Shown: positions 1 through 10,436 of the stretch, piece after piece
Numbering within the stretch: position 1 is the first letter of the stretch
Layout: each line of letters starts with the position of its first letter
DNA from: Gnetum montanum
Lineage: Eukaryota > Streptophyta > Gnetopsida > Gnetales > Gnetaceae
Direction of reading: 5' to 3'
DNA: 64,000 nt
Assembly: GCA_015680685.1 (NCBI GenBank)
Contig: MNCI01029357.1
Coordinates: 768,706-832,705, forward strand
Program-made: the position numbers and the translations under genes
The notes under the pieces: model-generated
The model's database searches: none
Seen by the model: the letters and a program-made list of their open reading frames with translations, nothing else
What the model was told of the DNA's origin: nothing

Positions 1-925
1 TTGAATGCCTTATGGGAATCCTAACTGCCTTTCTAATATCAAGCATGCTTCGGGTTACGAATAGGGGTTCGTCATGATCATCTCTTTCATGACGTCTGTG
101 ATGTCTACGTGGTGGTTCCCTATTCTCCCTACGTCCTTGCCCTTGTCCTAACTCCTCTCGACCTTCCTGTCGAGGCATTTCATCTCTTTTACCTTTACTC
201 TCCGCGTTATGCTCATGGTGGCTGCGCCCAGATGTGGAAGGAGAGGGTGAATGATGAGATGAAGGAGAAGAAGAAGGGGATCCATCACCATGGTGATGTT
301 TCTTGCCTTCTCTTCGGCTGCTTCGGCCCCGATCGTTGTGACGATCAACGAGTCCGTCATTAGTGTGAGTAGTTGTTCCTGCCGTGAACAGCTGGTGCTC
401 ACGGGGATCAGAGCCTGGAATATGTATCGTTGATCTAAGGCCCTGATGCCTAACCTCTTCACTAGAGTGAGGAGGAGGAACATCATTTTCTAAGAAACCC
501 ATCGTGAGGGGTTCCTCTTCTCCTATTTCACTAATGACGTGGGGAACCTTGCCCTTCAATAGTGAATGTTGGCTCTCCTGCCTTTCGTCCCGAATACGTT
601 GGGCATTTGTGGGATGATAATCCCTTGTGTCATGGTCATCCAAAACGTATTCTGCGAACAGCTCATGCATGCCAATCTGTACCAAGGCACGGAAAAGCAT
701 GTTGGGAGCAGAGCGATCTGGGGGTAACACGATGTTACCTTGCATGTCTCTCCACCGCAGTTGCTCATCTTGATGGAAAACAAAGGTAAAATCCGGCACA
801 TACTCATCGGGATGAGTATATGTGACTTTGGATTGTTGAGGACATGGTTGATTTCGGTTATGCGTATGATCCTGACTTTCTCCTGTATTGTCCTTAGGTG
901 AGTTGATTGCATGAGAAGAAGCCAT
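1..925 (-). CDS. gag N-terminal part, LTR retrotransposon A1 (partial, runs off window)
   Basis: Starting at the ATG complementary to 923-925, this frame reads 308 codons without a stop to the window edge, so it is open-ended. It begins MASSHAINSPKDNTGESQ. Residues 1-110 are mixed polar; a low-complexity basic stretch rich in His, Ser, Pro, Arg and Glu follows (about residues 170-285), then a return to ordered sequence with EPLFVTRSMLDIRKAVR near the edge. That last segment aligns with EPLLATTSLTQIQEAI in the broken gag of element A2, which is followed there by a recognisable gag capsid region, so I infer this is the gag N-terminus of the same family. It lies 128 bases downstream of a perfect primer binding site and an LTR, the expected position for gag. 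Structural capsid-type protein of a retrotransposon particle. It is the most intact coding sequence in the window. The rest of gag and any pol lie outside the window. Confidence 0.75.
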   Translation of the reverse strand, partial: MASSHAINSPKDNTGESQDHTHNRNQPCPQQSKVTYTHPDEYVPDFTFVFHQDEQLRWRDMQGNIVLPPDRSAPNMLFRALVQIGMHELFAEYVLDDHDTRDYHPTNAQRIRDERQESQHSLLKGKVPHVISEIGEEEPLTMGFLENDVPPPHSSEEVRHQGLRSTIHIPGSDPREHQLFTAGTTTHTNDGLVDRHNDRGRSSRREGKKHHHGDGSPSSSPSSHHSPSPSTSGRSHHEHNAESKGKRDEMPRQEGREELGQGQGRRENREPPRRHHRRHERDDHDEPLFVTRSMLDIRKAVRIPIRHS

Positions 926-1053
926 TTCTAATGGTGTGCTAATTTTCACCGTTATTTAATGTTCTTGATTAACTGATTAACCCTAAGGTTCGTTTTAAGC
1001 TCACAACGATGTGAGTGATATCCCTTATGTTCAATTGGCGAAAAAACACTTAG
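926..1053 (-). other. A1 untranslated leader between PBS and gag
   Basis: Non-coding stretch of 128 bases between the primer binding site and the gag start codon. I see no ORF in it. Confidence 0.6.
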
Positions 1054-1071
1054 TCCCCGGCAACGGCGCCA
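1054..1071 (-). promoter_or_regulatory. Primer binding site, tRNA-Asp type (element A1)
   Basis: The plus strand reads TCCCCGGCAACGGCGCCA, identical to the 3' end of plant tRNA-Asp including CCA. The minus strand therefore carries TGGCGCCGTTGCCGGGGA, a perfect PBS one base from the LTR end. tRNA-Asp priming is known in Athila-type Ty3/gypsy elements, which suggests but does not prove that affiliation. Confidence 0.9.
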
Positions 1072-1496
1072 ATGATGAGTGGCGAGGTACCCCTACACTC
1101 AACCATACGAATACGAGCGTGCACGCGCGATCCGGTCGAACTCCGCAGACTAAATGCCTTAACACCACAAGAAACACTTGGGGTTAATCGTTCGTTGTCT
1201 TCCCAGGCTTGCTTGTAAGTGTCACGGTGTATGGTTAAGCAAGTCTGAGGTATGTGATTTTTTTGGTATTTTTCGGTTTATCTTCTATGCTATCAGAGGA
1301 AAGGGTTGAGAAACTAAGCTAACTCTAACTAATGTCCTAAGTCTAAATTAACTAGCGTCAGCATCCGTTCCCACTTACCGGACACACCCTGAACTATGCA
1401 ACTGTGGCTTACCAAACGCTAATCGTTACTGGGATCACCACACGTAACGCAAGTGCTCGAAGTGGTCGTACTGAGGCACCTATTTAGCTTAAGTGT

Positions 1497-1765
1497 GATA
1501 AGCAGCCGATTCCTTAGCTAGCCGTACACACCCGTGGGTGCTCGTAACTAAGTCGTACTTATCACACGTTCTAGCCTAGCAATGAGTAGCCGATTCCTTG
1601 ACTAGCCGTACACATTGGACTACCACTGGGATTACCAAGCGCAGAATCCTGGAATACGCTACTGGGTTACCAAGCAGCCAATGCTCGTAATCAAGTCGTA
1701 CTCATGCGTTGCGACAAGCAGGCGATTCCTTGATTAGCCGTACACTTCCGTAGACGCTCGTAATC
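1497..1765 (-). repeat. Direct repeats inside the A1 LTR
   Basis: Three imperfect copies of a unit whose core reads GATTCCTT followed by tagccgtacac start near 1508, 1589 and 1726, interleaved with copies of gctcgtaayyaagt. These repeats are absent from the A2 LTRs, so they expanded in the A1 branch. Confidence 0.65.
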
Positions 1766-2020
1766 AAGTTGTACTTGTGCGCACTAGGAAAGCAGTAAAT
1801 AAACAACAATAAAACCATGTACTGCAAGGTTTATCTAATCAAGTTCGTCTTTATTGCCGTACACAACTTGGGTTCAGGTTACAAGCTGCTCGAATAAAGA
1901 GCCGTTCACTCTAGGACTCCTATTGCGGGCATATGGGAAAAATTCTAACTCTGGAGTGATCAATCTACCAGAGCTTTGCTACTTCTAGCCAGGATTTTGA
2001 AATGAAGGGAGTGCCACCTC

Positions 2021-2030
2021 TTATTTATAG
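2021..2030 (-). promoter_or_regulatory. LTR TATA box (A1)
   Basis: The minus strand reads CTATAAATAA, followed by GAGGTGG. The same CTATAAATAAGAG is present at the matching place in the A2 LTRs (22648-22657 and 28494-28503), so it is a conserved core promoter of the family. Confidence 0.7.
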
Positions 2031-2037
2031 ATATGGC

Positions 2038-2105
2038 GGCAGACCGCAATATCGCGTACGCGATATAGCATGGGATGTGATATCGCGGCATTGCAGGTCG
2101 CGTCT
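2038..2105 (-). promoter_or_regulatory. GATATCGCG palindrome cluster in A1 U3
   Basis: Several overlapping self-complementary words (gcaatatcgcgtacgcgata, gatatcgcgg) lie immediately upstream of the TATA box in the direction of transcription. Equivalent arrays are present in every family A/B LTR in the window. A role as an enhancer-like protein-binding array is inference. Confidence 0.5.
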
Positions 2106-2110
2106 CATCA

Positions 2111-3529
2111 ATGGGTAATTCATCAAATTCAATAGAAGAATGAAGAATTTCTAAAGATAAGAAAAAAATTACTAATAGTTGCTAGTGAAGACCCTGCAGC
2201 TTTTAGACATCGTAAAGAGCATTGGTGTCATATCCATCTACTAGATAATGTGATAGTAAAAGCTAAAGCTCATCACATAGGAATGATTCTAGAACTAAGA
2301 CAAGAATGTGAGACTGAGATTAAACAACTTTTAGACAAAGGTTTCATCACGACGAGTACAAGCATGTTTGCCTATGCGACATTCTATGTAAATAAAAGAG
2401 TAGAGTTGACTAGAGGAAAGAAGAGGTTAGTAGTAAATTATAAACCTTTAAATGACATTATTAAAACTGTTCAACATCCAATACCATCGAAAGATGATCT
2501 TTTTCAAAGATTAAAAAATACTCACATCTATTCAAAGTTTGATTTAAAATCAGGTTTTTGGCAGATCCAGATCTATCCTGAAGATAGATGGAAAACAACT
2601 TTTACAGTTCTAGGAGGATTATACCAATGGAATGTCTTACCTTTTGGGATAAAAATAGCTCCCTCTATATTTCAACAATGTATGGATAGAATTTTTAAGC
2701 AGTATAATTTCATATTAGTATATATTGATGATATATTGATCCTATCTAAGAATGCTCAACAACATTTAGAGCATTTAGAATAGTTTTATAAAAGTATATA
2801 TGAAAATGGATTAGTACTTTCTCCATCTGAAAAGAAGATAGAAATTGGTGTATTAACAATGAAATTCCTAGGCATGAAGATAATGCATAGAAACATTCAC
2901 CTTCAAGACCATATTTTATTATAAATTCAAAATTTTCCTGACATCATCAAGGAAAAGAAACAGTTACAAAGATTCCTTGGATGTATTAACTACATTTTAG
3001 GATTTTATAAAAATCTTGCATATGACAGGAAATTATTAAATTAGATGTTAACAAAAGAAGCAGGTGAATGGACACATCAACATACATCAGTAGTTAAAAG
3101 AATCAAGGAACAATGTCAACATTTACCACAACTCAAGTTACCAACAACAAGTAAGTTAATTCTGGATATAGATGCTTCATATGAGTTTTGGGGTTGTGTG
3201 CTAAAGGAAGACCTTGATGGTATTACATATGTATGTTGATACACTAGTGGAAAATTCAATCCAGCTGAAAGAAATTATCATAGTACACATAAAGAACTTT
3301 TAAAGGGATTAAAAAGTTTAGACTGTTTCTCCAAGAACAACACTTTATCATTAGGATTGATCTGAGACACTTTGATAAATACCTTCAAGTCAAAAACCTA
3401 AATAAAGTGGCACACATGAGATTGATACGATGGAGTCTATTTCTAGCTAATTTTAATTTTGATAGTCAGTATATAGACGGTAAAAAGAATGCTCTCGTAG
3501 ACTTTCTAACTAGAGAATTTCATCTTTAA
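2111..3529 (+). pseudogene. Endogenous caulimovirid-like polymerase fragment (RT and RNase H), broken
   Basis: Relic of a plant pararetrovirus polyprotein, from just upstream of the reverse transcriptase to the end of RNase H. The RT block (2250-2783) shows SKFDLKSGFWQI near its middle, LPFGIKIAPSIFQ, and the catalytic YIDD at 2721-2732. RNase H follows, with the first catalytic Asp in the DASYEFWGC motif (about 3170-3200) and a KFNPAERNYHSTHKE segment after 3240. The family's frame is broken by stops at 2781-2783, 2922-2924, 3042-3044 and 3237-3239 and by one frameshift near 3330; the last part closes with a stop at 3527-3529. Protease and everything upstream are missing because LTR A1 abuts the fragment. 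RT signatures resemble caulimovirids of the petuvirus/florendovirus type more than LTR elements; there is no integrase. Genus is not decided here. Not functional. Confidence 0.75.
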
Positions 3530-3540
3530 CTCATGTTTGT

Positions 3541-4395
3541 TTGAGTTTTGTTTGTACAGATTTGTTAATACAGGAAGGTTGGCAGTTAAGGTCAAGCAGA
3601 CGCCTACAAGGATGTAATCTCATGAACCAGTACCTCACACAAGATGAATTGAACCAGTATCCTTCAGATCATCAATTCCAGTGGAATCAATTCTGTGATG
3701 TTAATAAGCATTTTCAGGTGTGGACCAGTGTAACAAGAGAATCATATGGAAAATCTTTACCGAACAACCAATGGACTAAAGTAGCCTTGAAAACCATGAT
3801 CAACTTTTGCAACATGGATATGGAAAACACATTTCCTAAACATACACATGAATCACCATGTTATCAACCTAATTATTTTCATGTATATCATATCAATTTT
3901 GATCCTAGTTGCAGGATAATGAAATCATTCCTTCCATGGTGGCAAAAATTTGGTTGCACTCCAAAATATTTTCCAGAAAATTATCCTTCAAATCTCATTT
4001 GTACCATCTTGTTAGACATCAATGGTGGTCTCCTATATTTCACATCAGTATAGTCTATAGCATGGCATTTACTGCATAAGGAAACTGATTCACCGACATA
4101 TTTCCTTGCTTCAAATTTTACTCATAGACTTGACTACCAAAACCCATGGGTATATGCATGGTACTAAGACATCTACACTGCTACAAATGTCAATATTCTT
4201 CATCATTTCTGAGAAAAACATAGATACCCATTTACTCTAGAATTATATCAAGCGAATCCAGTCTACAGAGACTTGTGTGGCCAAGGATGTGTCCACATGC
4301 ATGAATCTCTCCTACATGAAGATCCTTTGCTAGACACTAACATCTATCCATCCCTGACAGTAGATGTTGATGTTGATAAGACAGATTCAAAATAA
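3541..4395 (+). pseudogene. Second pararetrovirus-like ORF downstream of pol, broken
   Basis: A frame of about 285 codons follows the pol relic after 11 bases. It has in-frame stops at 4051-4053, about 4168 and about 4210 and ends with TAA at 4393-4395. The first part (3541-4053, 170 codons) is uninterrupted; an internal ATG lies at 3622. The protein is rich in aromatic residues, His, Asn and Gln, with several Trp and no membrane segment, zinc knuckle or other motif I recognise. Position right after RNase H and before an intergenic region matches the extra downstream ORF known in some endogenous caulimovirid genera. That assignment rests on position only. It could be an unrelated gene fragment. 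Confidence 0.45.
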
Positions 4396-4595
4396 GAATC
4401 TGGCTATGTTTCTATTATGTGTTGTGTGTAATAAAGTATTTGATATATGTGTCTTTATTCTGATACCTATCGGATAAGCTTGTAAGAACCCTAGCTAAGT
4501 TAGCTTGGTTCGTGTCTATCCTTGGGAGTCCTAAGGGTGGCTTGGGTCTTATATAAATCCATGTGTCCAAGAGTAGGAGACATCCTCAGAGATAT
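4396..4595 (+). promoter_or_regulatory. Possible pararetrovirus intergenic region with TATA box
   Basis: Non-coding 200 bases after the second viral-like ORF. TTATATAAAT at 4549-4558 is a good plant TATA box, with AATAAA-like gtaataaagt at about 4427 upstream. Caulimovirids keep promoter and polyadenylation signals in this interval, so this may be the promoter of the relic. Inference from position and motif. Confidence 0.4.
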
Positions 4596-4599
4596 CCTC

Positions 4600-4850
4600 A
4601 TAAACTAGCTATGGCCCCAAATGGCCTTAAACTAGCTATGACCCCAAATGGTCTTAAATTAGCTATGGCCTGAAATGGCCTTAAACTAGCTACAGCTTGA
4701 AATGGCCTTAAACTAGCTATGGCCTGGAATGGCCTTAAACTATCCACAGCTCGCCAAGGCCTAAAATTGGTAGTCCACTCTATGTATCAATTACCTATGG
4801 TCCCAAATGGCCTTAAACAAGCTATGACTTGAAATGGCCTTAAACTATAG
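4600..4850 (+). repeat. 27-bp minisatellite, core TTAAACTAGC
   Basis: About six head-to-tail copies of a 27-base unit (cttaaactagctatggcc plus caaatgg) run from 4600 to 4760; two more follow at about 4797-4850. Copies differ by a few bases. The core TTAAACTAGC recurs in a separate 30-bp minisatellite at 10437-10830, on the other side of the Tat-type pol. Confidence 0.8.
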
Positions 4851-6740
4851 CATGGGGCCCATAAGGGTCCTAACTACATAAAAAAAATGCTAGGAAAAAG
4901 AAATAAAAAAATTTCTTACTTTTCATTAAATTGCAAATGAAATACATAGTCTAAAATTATGTTTACATTTAGAGTTGCAAAATTTCCCAACAATGGAAGG
5001 TTACATTTCAAAATTTTAAAATGTCAATGAGTAGGCTATGGGTTCTCTCCTGTGTCTTTGATCCATTTGACATGAATTTTTAGATGCCTCGATTCACCCT
5101 AGGAAGTAATGTTTCAACTAGGATGCCTACTATTTCAACAGATAGATGTGACTATTTCATTATGCTGAAGTGATGAAGTGGGAATTCTTGGGCATCCTCC
5201 TGGAACCAAACTACCTAGTTCCCTACTCATGCATTTGGGTATAGGGACATTAGGCATAGGGGCACTTATACAGCATAGAATCCCTACCAGCTCAACTACA
5301 ATCAAGATTGGCTTCAACATGACCCTACATTTCACAATGAAAACGTTAGTGTATAGTAAGGGAAATTTAATATATGTGTGTATGTCTGGGTGTCTGTGTG
5401 TGCTTGAAAATTTTTCTAAATGTTGCTTACACTCTTATAAAACACAACAATTTCCTATGTAAAATTTCTCTAAGTGTCAATTAAATTTCTGTAAAGCATA
5501 ATAATTTTCTATAAAAAAATTTCTTTTAAGTATGGAGCATGAAAACTGTAGAATAAGAAATCAAATCAAAATTTTTTCTAAGTGTTCATCTTGCCCCTAT
5601 AGCGTCCTACACAGCATAGCAACTATAGCATCTCATGTAGCATAGCAAATGAACCTTGTGCAGCATAGTGGCTACATTTCATGTAGCATAGTAGATATGT
5701 CCCGTGCAACATAGCAACCACGTCATGTGTAGCATACCAAGTGTCACATCCCTAGAGAGCATAGCAATGCAAATAGGCAAACTTTTATCAACTGGCCAAC
5801 TACACTGTCAGGGATGCTGCAGAACCTGAGAGTCGACATGGGCACCTACGAAACCCTTGCCTTCCACTACGTGGAACACACAAAAAACCCATTACATGAC
5901 GTGAAACGCATAGTCAAAAAACACTGCCCCATGCATTACACTACATAGAATGCATAAAACCCTCATTCTATACCACCGTATGGAATGTAACAAAATGCTT
6001 GTCTCAGCCTACCATTCCCAACACCTAGAGGCTGATGATGAAATCTTTTCCATTACTGTGATGTAGAATGAGAGAGAGAAGGGGAAAATTGTGCGCATGC
6101 TACTCACAACCGCAACAGCAGCAGTGGTGGCCACAACATAATAGCCAGGATGGCAACAATGGTAGCCATGGTGTAATGGCCATAACAGGCACGATAGCTA
6201 AGGTGCATTGGCCATGGTAGAGGCAATGGCAACCATAGTCCCCACTCAAAGCAAAAAAAAAAAAAGAACACACACACACACACACACACAACACAGAGGT
6301 GCAGCATGACAACGTACCTTGTGGATGGTGCCTCTTGACATTCTCAACACATGCTCTAGGGAGACCTTGTAGGATGCACTCCCCGTCATCCACATTTGCA
6401 AGAACTAGGTGTCTATGCTCACTTTGGTGTGCCATTGTCTTGTTGTCAAGCTCTAGCCTATCGATGGTTATGCTCTATAAGGCTACACTCTCTTCTCTGG
6501 GCTGCACTATGCTCTAGATTGTCAACTCTGATAGTGAAAATGATAGGTTCACCATGGGTAAATCCCTATTTATACCCTTCAAGGTTACATAACTATTACT
6601 TTGCTAGCCATCCCATATCCCACGCATAATGCAAGACATCCTATATCCCATGCATAACATAGGATGTCCCATGTCTTGTGCATAACATAGAACATCCCAT
6701 GTCCCATGCAGCATAGCACATAGACCCCCTAAATTTTTTT
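4851..6740 (+). repeat. Repeat-rich non-coding DNA, probable 5' LTR region of the Tat-type element
   Basis: No credible gene; short frames here are unsupported. It holds diverged copies of a unit containing ttttctaagtgt and tagcatagca (clearest at 5590-5770) and a 33-bp-like unit cccatgcataacatagg (6605-6715). The same words recur downstream of the pol at 12420-13640. Same order on both sides (TTAAACTAGC minisatellite, then TAGCATAG repeats) suggests a pair of long, decayed LTRs. Exact ends cannot be read. Confidence 0.4.
6253..6295. repeat. A-run and (AC)n microsatellite
   Basis: Thirteen A (6253-6265) followed by about 14 AC dinucleotides (6268-6295). Confidence 0.95.
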
Positions 6741-6939
6741 TTTACATTGTTAAGGTTTTATATATATACTTTGCCCATCCAGTAAATATAATTACGGTCT
6801 GCTAAGAACTTAAATTGGAAATTTTGAAATACTACACTATTATTTTGCATGCATTTTGCTTTGTGTTGCTTTGGTAGATAGGTACCACTTGACATCTTGT
6901 GTTTTTTGGGCTATTTTGTAGGATAGCTTGGGAAAATGA

Positions 6940-8530
6940 CCACACATGATGATCTTCATTTGCCTTTAATCTTGACTAGACCCCATGGTCAATTCATGAG
7001 ATGCATGCACATAGAGCTGGTGGACTTCGAAGCACCTCCTTGTGACACCAATGTAGCATCCTTAGAAACATCACTAGATTGGCCAGAACACCTAGTTTAA
7101 GCTTTAGATTTAGAAGCTAGTGACATAACTAAGGACCCACTTATTGAAATCCCCGTAATGACATGCAAAGGTGAGGTGAGAACATTGAAGCTTAGCTCTT
7201 TATTAGAGCCAAAAATCCAACAAAATATCTTTAGAGTCCTCAACAACAATGTCAAAGTGTTTGCATGGTCTTATGAAGATATGTCGGGCTTAGACCCACA
7301 CATAATACAACACAACATTATTTTAGATCCACGTGTCAAGGTAGTTAAGCAAAAAGCTTGCAAAATTAAGCCAAAAATTGCATTAGTTGTATGCAATGAA
7401 ATTACTAAACTTTACCAAGCTAGGTTCATTCATGTAGTTAATTATGGAGATTGGGTATCAAATATCATCATTGTTCCTAAGAAAATCGAGGGTATACACA
7501 TCTGTATAGAATTTCGAAATTTAAATAAGACAACCATCAAGGATGATTTCCTATTGCCCAGTATTGACAAACTTGCTGATACTATAGCTGGCCATGCCTT
7601 ATTATCCTTCATGGATGGATTCTCCAAATTTGTATAAACTTGAAACATAAACTTGCTACTACTTTCATGACTCCTTGGGGAACATTTTATTACACGATGA
7701 TGCCCTTCAAACTAAAACTGCTGGAACAACATACCAACATGTAATGACTTACATTTTTAGTGACTATCTGTTAGAATGGCTAAATAACTATGTGGATGAT
7801 ATAGCAGTCAAATCCAAGAAAGCTCTTGATCACACAAATGACTTGAACCTAGTCCTTCAATGTTTCCGTAGACATGACATTCATCTTAATCTTAAAAAGT
7901 GTGTCTTCGGCATCAAAACTGGATGCATGCTAGGCTTCGTAGTATTAGAAATAGGAATATGATTAGACCTAGACAAAGTCAAGGCCATTGTCAACTTAGC
8001 ACCACCCACAAACCTTAAAGAGTTGCATGGATTATAAGGCAGGGTATAGTTCATACGAAGGTTTATGACGAGGTTAACATATAAATTGCATCCAATTGAA
8101 CACCTACTTAAAAAAGGAGCTAGCTTTGAGTGGATGAACCAAGGCTAAGAAGCATTCGATACCTTGAAAAAGAAGCTTGTTCATCTTCCTACCATTTATC
8201 CTCCATAAAGAGATAAGTCATTCTACATTTACCTTGCAACTTCAAATATGTCCATTACTACCTTTCTCTATCAAAGAAGAGACGATGGCTTTGAAATTCC
8301 TATTTACTATCTAAGTCATGTATTAATAACTTATGAGGAAAAATACAATGATGTAGAGAAAAATTACCTTGCTTTAGTATTTGCACTCAAAAAATAGAGA
8401 AACTATTTGTTTCGTAGCTGGGTCAACATCATGTGCAAAAATAATATACTTAGGGCCATCACAACTAACATATATGAAAGTAGTAGGATAGCTAGGTGGA
8501 AAGTAATAACCATAGAGTTTCACCTACATT
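6940..8530 (+). pseudogene. Tat-lineage Ty3/gypsy pol: reverse transcriptase and RNase H, broken
   Basis: Frames cover a protease-RT linker (from about 6940), RT (7158-7990) and the first RNase H (about 8000-8530). RT signatures are KKIEGIHICIEFRNLNK, FMDGFSKF, YTMMPF and the catalytic YVDD at 7789-7800, followed by VKSKKALDHTNDL and a LNLKKCVFG segment. YVDDxxVKSK and FMDGFSKF are typical of the Tat/Athila branch. The first RNase H ends with IARWKVITIEFHLHYIAQSSAK, close to the lineage consensus. Numerous stops (for example 7635, 7960, after 8036 and 8148) and at least one frameshift between 7637 and 7675 make it inactive. Orientation is the same as the downstream second RNase H and integrase, so this is one element. 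Confidence 0.85.
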
Positions 8531-8639
8531 ACATAGCACAATCATCTGCAAAGGTTCAAGCAATAGCTATGCAACTTACAGTTTCACCTACAGATAACCA
8601 AGCAAAAATAGATCCTGAATTCCTAAATGAGCATGTTAG

Positions 8640-9080
8640 TAGTATAAGCTCAGTACCTGTAGATTTCAAAGCCATTTTACACTTTGACGGTGCCTCAACC
8701 ACACAAGGTGGTAGTGTTGCTGCTATTTTCACATTTCCCTCTAGAGAGATCAGACATTTCATGTACCACTTCACGTTTCTTTGCATGAATAATGTAGTAG
8801 AATATGAGGGTCTCCTTAGGGGCATTCTAGTAGCTCAGTAGTTGGAGATCCAAAATCTAGCAATTCGAGGTGATTCACAATTGGTCATTAACCAAGTTAT
8901 AGAGGTCTACACCTATAAAGCACAACACTTATAGCCTTACTGTGAGTTGGTGAAATATTTACTAAAATAATTTGTAATCTTGGATTTTCAATACATCCCT
9001 TTCAATGAAAACACTATAGCCGATGCATTAGCCACTTTAGCTTTAAGCATGCCACCACACATGTTTACTATCTTACCTGC
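8640..9080 (+). pseudogene. Second (archaeal-type) RNase H of the Tat-lineage element, broken
   Basis: A second RNase H fold follows the first. Its four catalytic acidic residues are visible in order: Asp in HFDGAS (8686-8688), Glu in VEYEGLL (about 8800), Asp in RGDSQLV (8872-8874) and Asp in IADALATLA (about 9020). A duplicated RNase H, with this extra domain between the original one and integrase, is the diagnostic feature of the Tat (Ogre/Retand) lineage. In-frame stops at 8839-8841, about 8932 and about 8968 interrupt it. Confidence 0.85.
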
Positions 9081-9289
9081 TTCAATAGTAAAATGCACTA
9101 ATCCTATCATTCACACAACAAATATTATGTCTGTAAGCATGGCCCACACTCAAGAATGATATGGAGACATCAAAACATACCTTCAACATGGAGAACCTCC
9201 ACAAAGCCTAACATCCACCCAAAAAGACACAGTGAGAAAACGAGCACGATAGTACATCCTCATAGGCAACAATGCTCTATGTTGTAAAT

Positions 9290-10397
9290 ATTATGATGGA
9301 ATACTGCTAACTTCCATAAGTGGTGATGAAGCCCAAAGAATTGTTGATCAAGTCCATGAGGGACTATGTGGAGGGCATATAGCTCCCCAAGCAATGGTGG
9401 CAAAAACTAGACATTTAGGCTATTACTAGCCTTATATGGAATGTGACTACGTTTCCAAGGTCAGAATATGCGATATGGCAACAACATGGGAATCTAATAC
9501 ATGTATCACCAACTAAGTTTCACACTATGCAAATCACGTGGCCCTTTCAATGTTGGGGATTAGATATCATAGGGCCTATAATGCCTAAGTCTTCCATAGG
9601 ACATAGCTTCATTATTACCACAATTGAGTGTTTTACAAAGTGGGTAGAAGTTATTCCCCTTAGGAAAACTACATCTCAATAGGTTTGAAAATTCATCATA
9701 GACAATATAGTGACTCGGTTTGGCCTCCCTATGACTATCATTATAGAAAATGGGCCACAATTTAGTAGCATAGAAACTAAAGCATTCTATGAAAACCTTG
9801 GCATTAAACACTCCTTCTCGTCACCATACTATCCTCAAGACAATAGCCAAGCGAAAGCCACCAATAAGGACATTGTCAACCTTTTGAAGAAGATGCTTAA
9901 CAATAGCAAGCAATGATGGCATGAGAAACTTGTCTATGCACTTTGGGCCTATCACATAACATGTAGAACTGCAATAGGTAAGACACCATATAGTCTTGTA
10001 TATGGATCTGAAGTGATGTTACCTCTTGAATTATAGATCCCATCGCTTCAAATGATCCTCCCAAACTTTATGGATGAGTCTTAGAACAATGAGTCAAGAA
10101 TCATTGATCTTGACTCTATGAAGGAATAATGCATCCAAACGCTTAACTGCATCAAGTGGTATCAAGAAAAACAATGACAAAATCATCATTGCAATCTACA
10201 CCAATGCCCAATTAGAAAAGGGGATCTAGTTCTCAAGATCGTTCATGAGCCTGTGAAAAAATTCTTAGCAAATTGGGAAGGGTCTTTTTTGGTCACGAAA
10301 GAATATGAAAATGGGGCATTCAAGCTGGCTAACTTAGATGGCAATGAATTCACTAATCCTGTCAACCATCTATACTTGAAACTATATTATGCCTAAC
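9290..10397 (+). pseudogene. Integrase of the Tat-lineage element, broken
   Basis: The N-terminal zinc region retains VHEGLCGGH (about 9350-9380). The catalytic core shows WGLDIIGP (about 9550), FTKWVEVIPL, NGPQFSS and SSPYYPQDNSQAKATNK; the core Asp, Asp and Glu are recognisable but the last Glu position reads Gln-Ala-Lys. The C-terminal part has YALWAYHIT and TPYSLVYGSEVMLPLE, then the GDLVLK motif, and ends with TAA at 10395-10397. A frameshift near 9470 and stops at 9680, 9914 and later inactivate it. Confidence 0.85.
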
Positions 10398-10436
10398 ATG
10401 CAGTATCATGCCAACAATAAAGCAAGGTAAAAAGAT

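Larger units (their letters stand above)
1073..2110 (-). repeat. 5' LTR of element A1 (1038 bp)
   Basis: Bounded on the plus strand by TGATGAG and CTCATCA, an exact 7-bp inverted repeat starting TG and ending CA, with the tRNA-Asp PBS on the left. The first 60 bases match the LTRs at 21990 and 27770 closely. Read on the minus strand, U3 begins at 2110 with a cluster of GATATC palindromes, a TATA box follows at 2021-2030, and R/U5 runs to 1073. It is longer than its relatives (795 and 882 bp) partly because of internal direct repeats. The distal LTR is outside the window. The 5 bases next to the LTR (2111-2115, ATGGG) should be one copy of the target duplication. Confidence 0.88.

Noticed and set aside
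148-912. 112- and 118-codon minus frames
   Set aside because: They are shifted one base from the continuous 308-codon gag frame and have no supporting homology between copies.
1054-1071. Possible tRNA-Asp gene 3' end
   Set aside because: Only the last 18 bases including CCA are present; plant tRNA genes do not encode CCA, and the position next to an LTR identifies it as a primer binding site.
4455-4475. TTCTGATACCT as a caulimovirid tRNA-Met primer site
   Set aside because: It is the reverse complement of TGGTATCAGA, on the wrong strand for the plus-oriented relic, and the match is short.
6100-6435. Minus-strand frames of 111 and 67 codons
   Set aside because: Translation of the (AC)n/poly-A microsatellite and flanks; Val-Cys and Phe runs with no domain.
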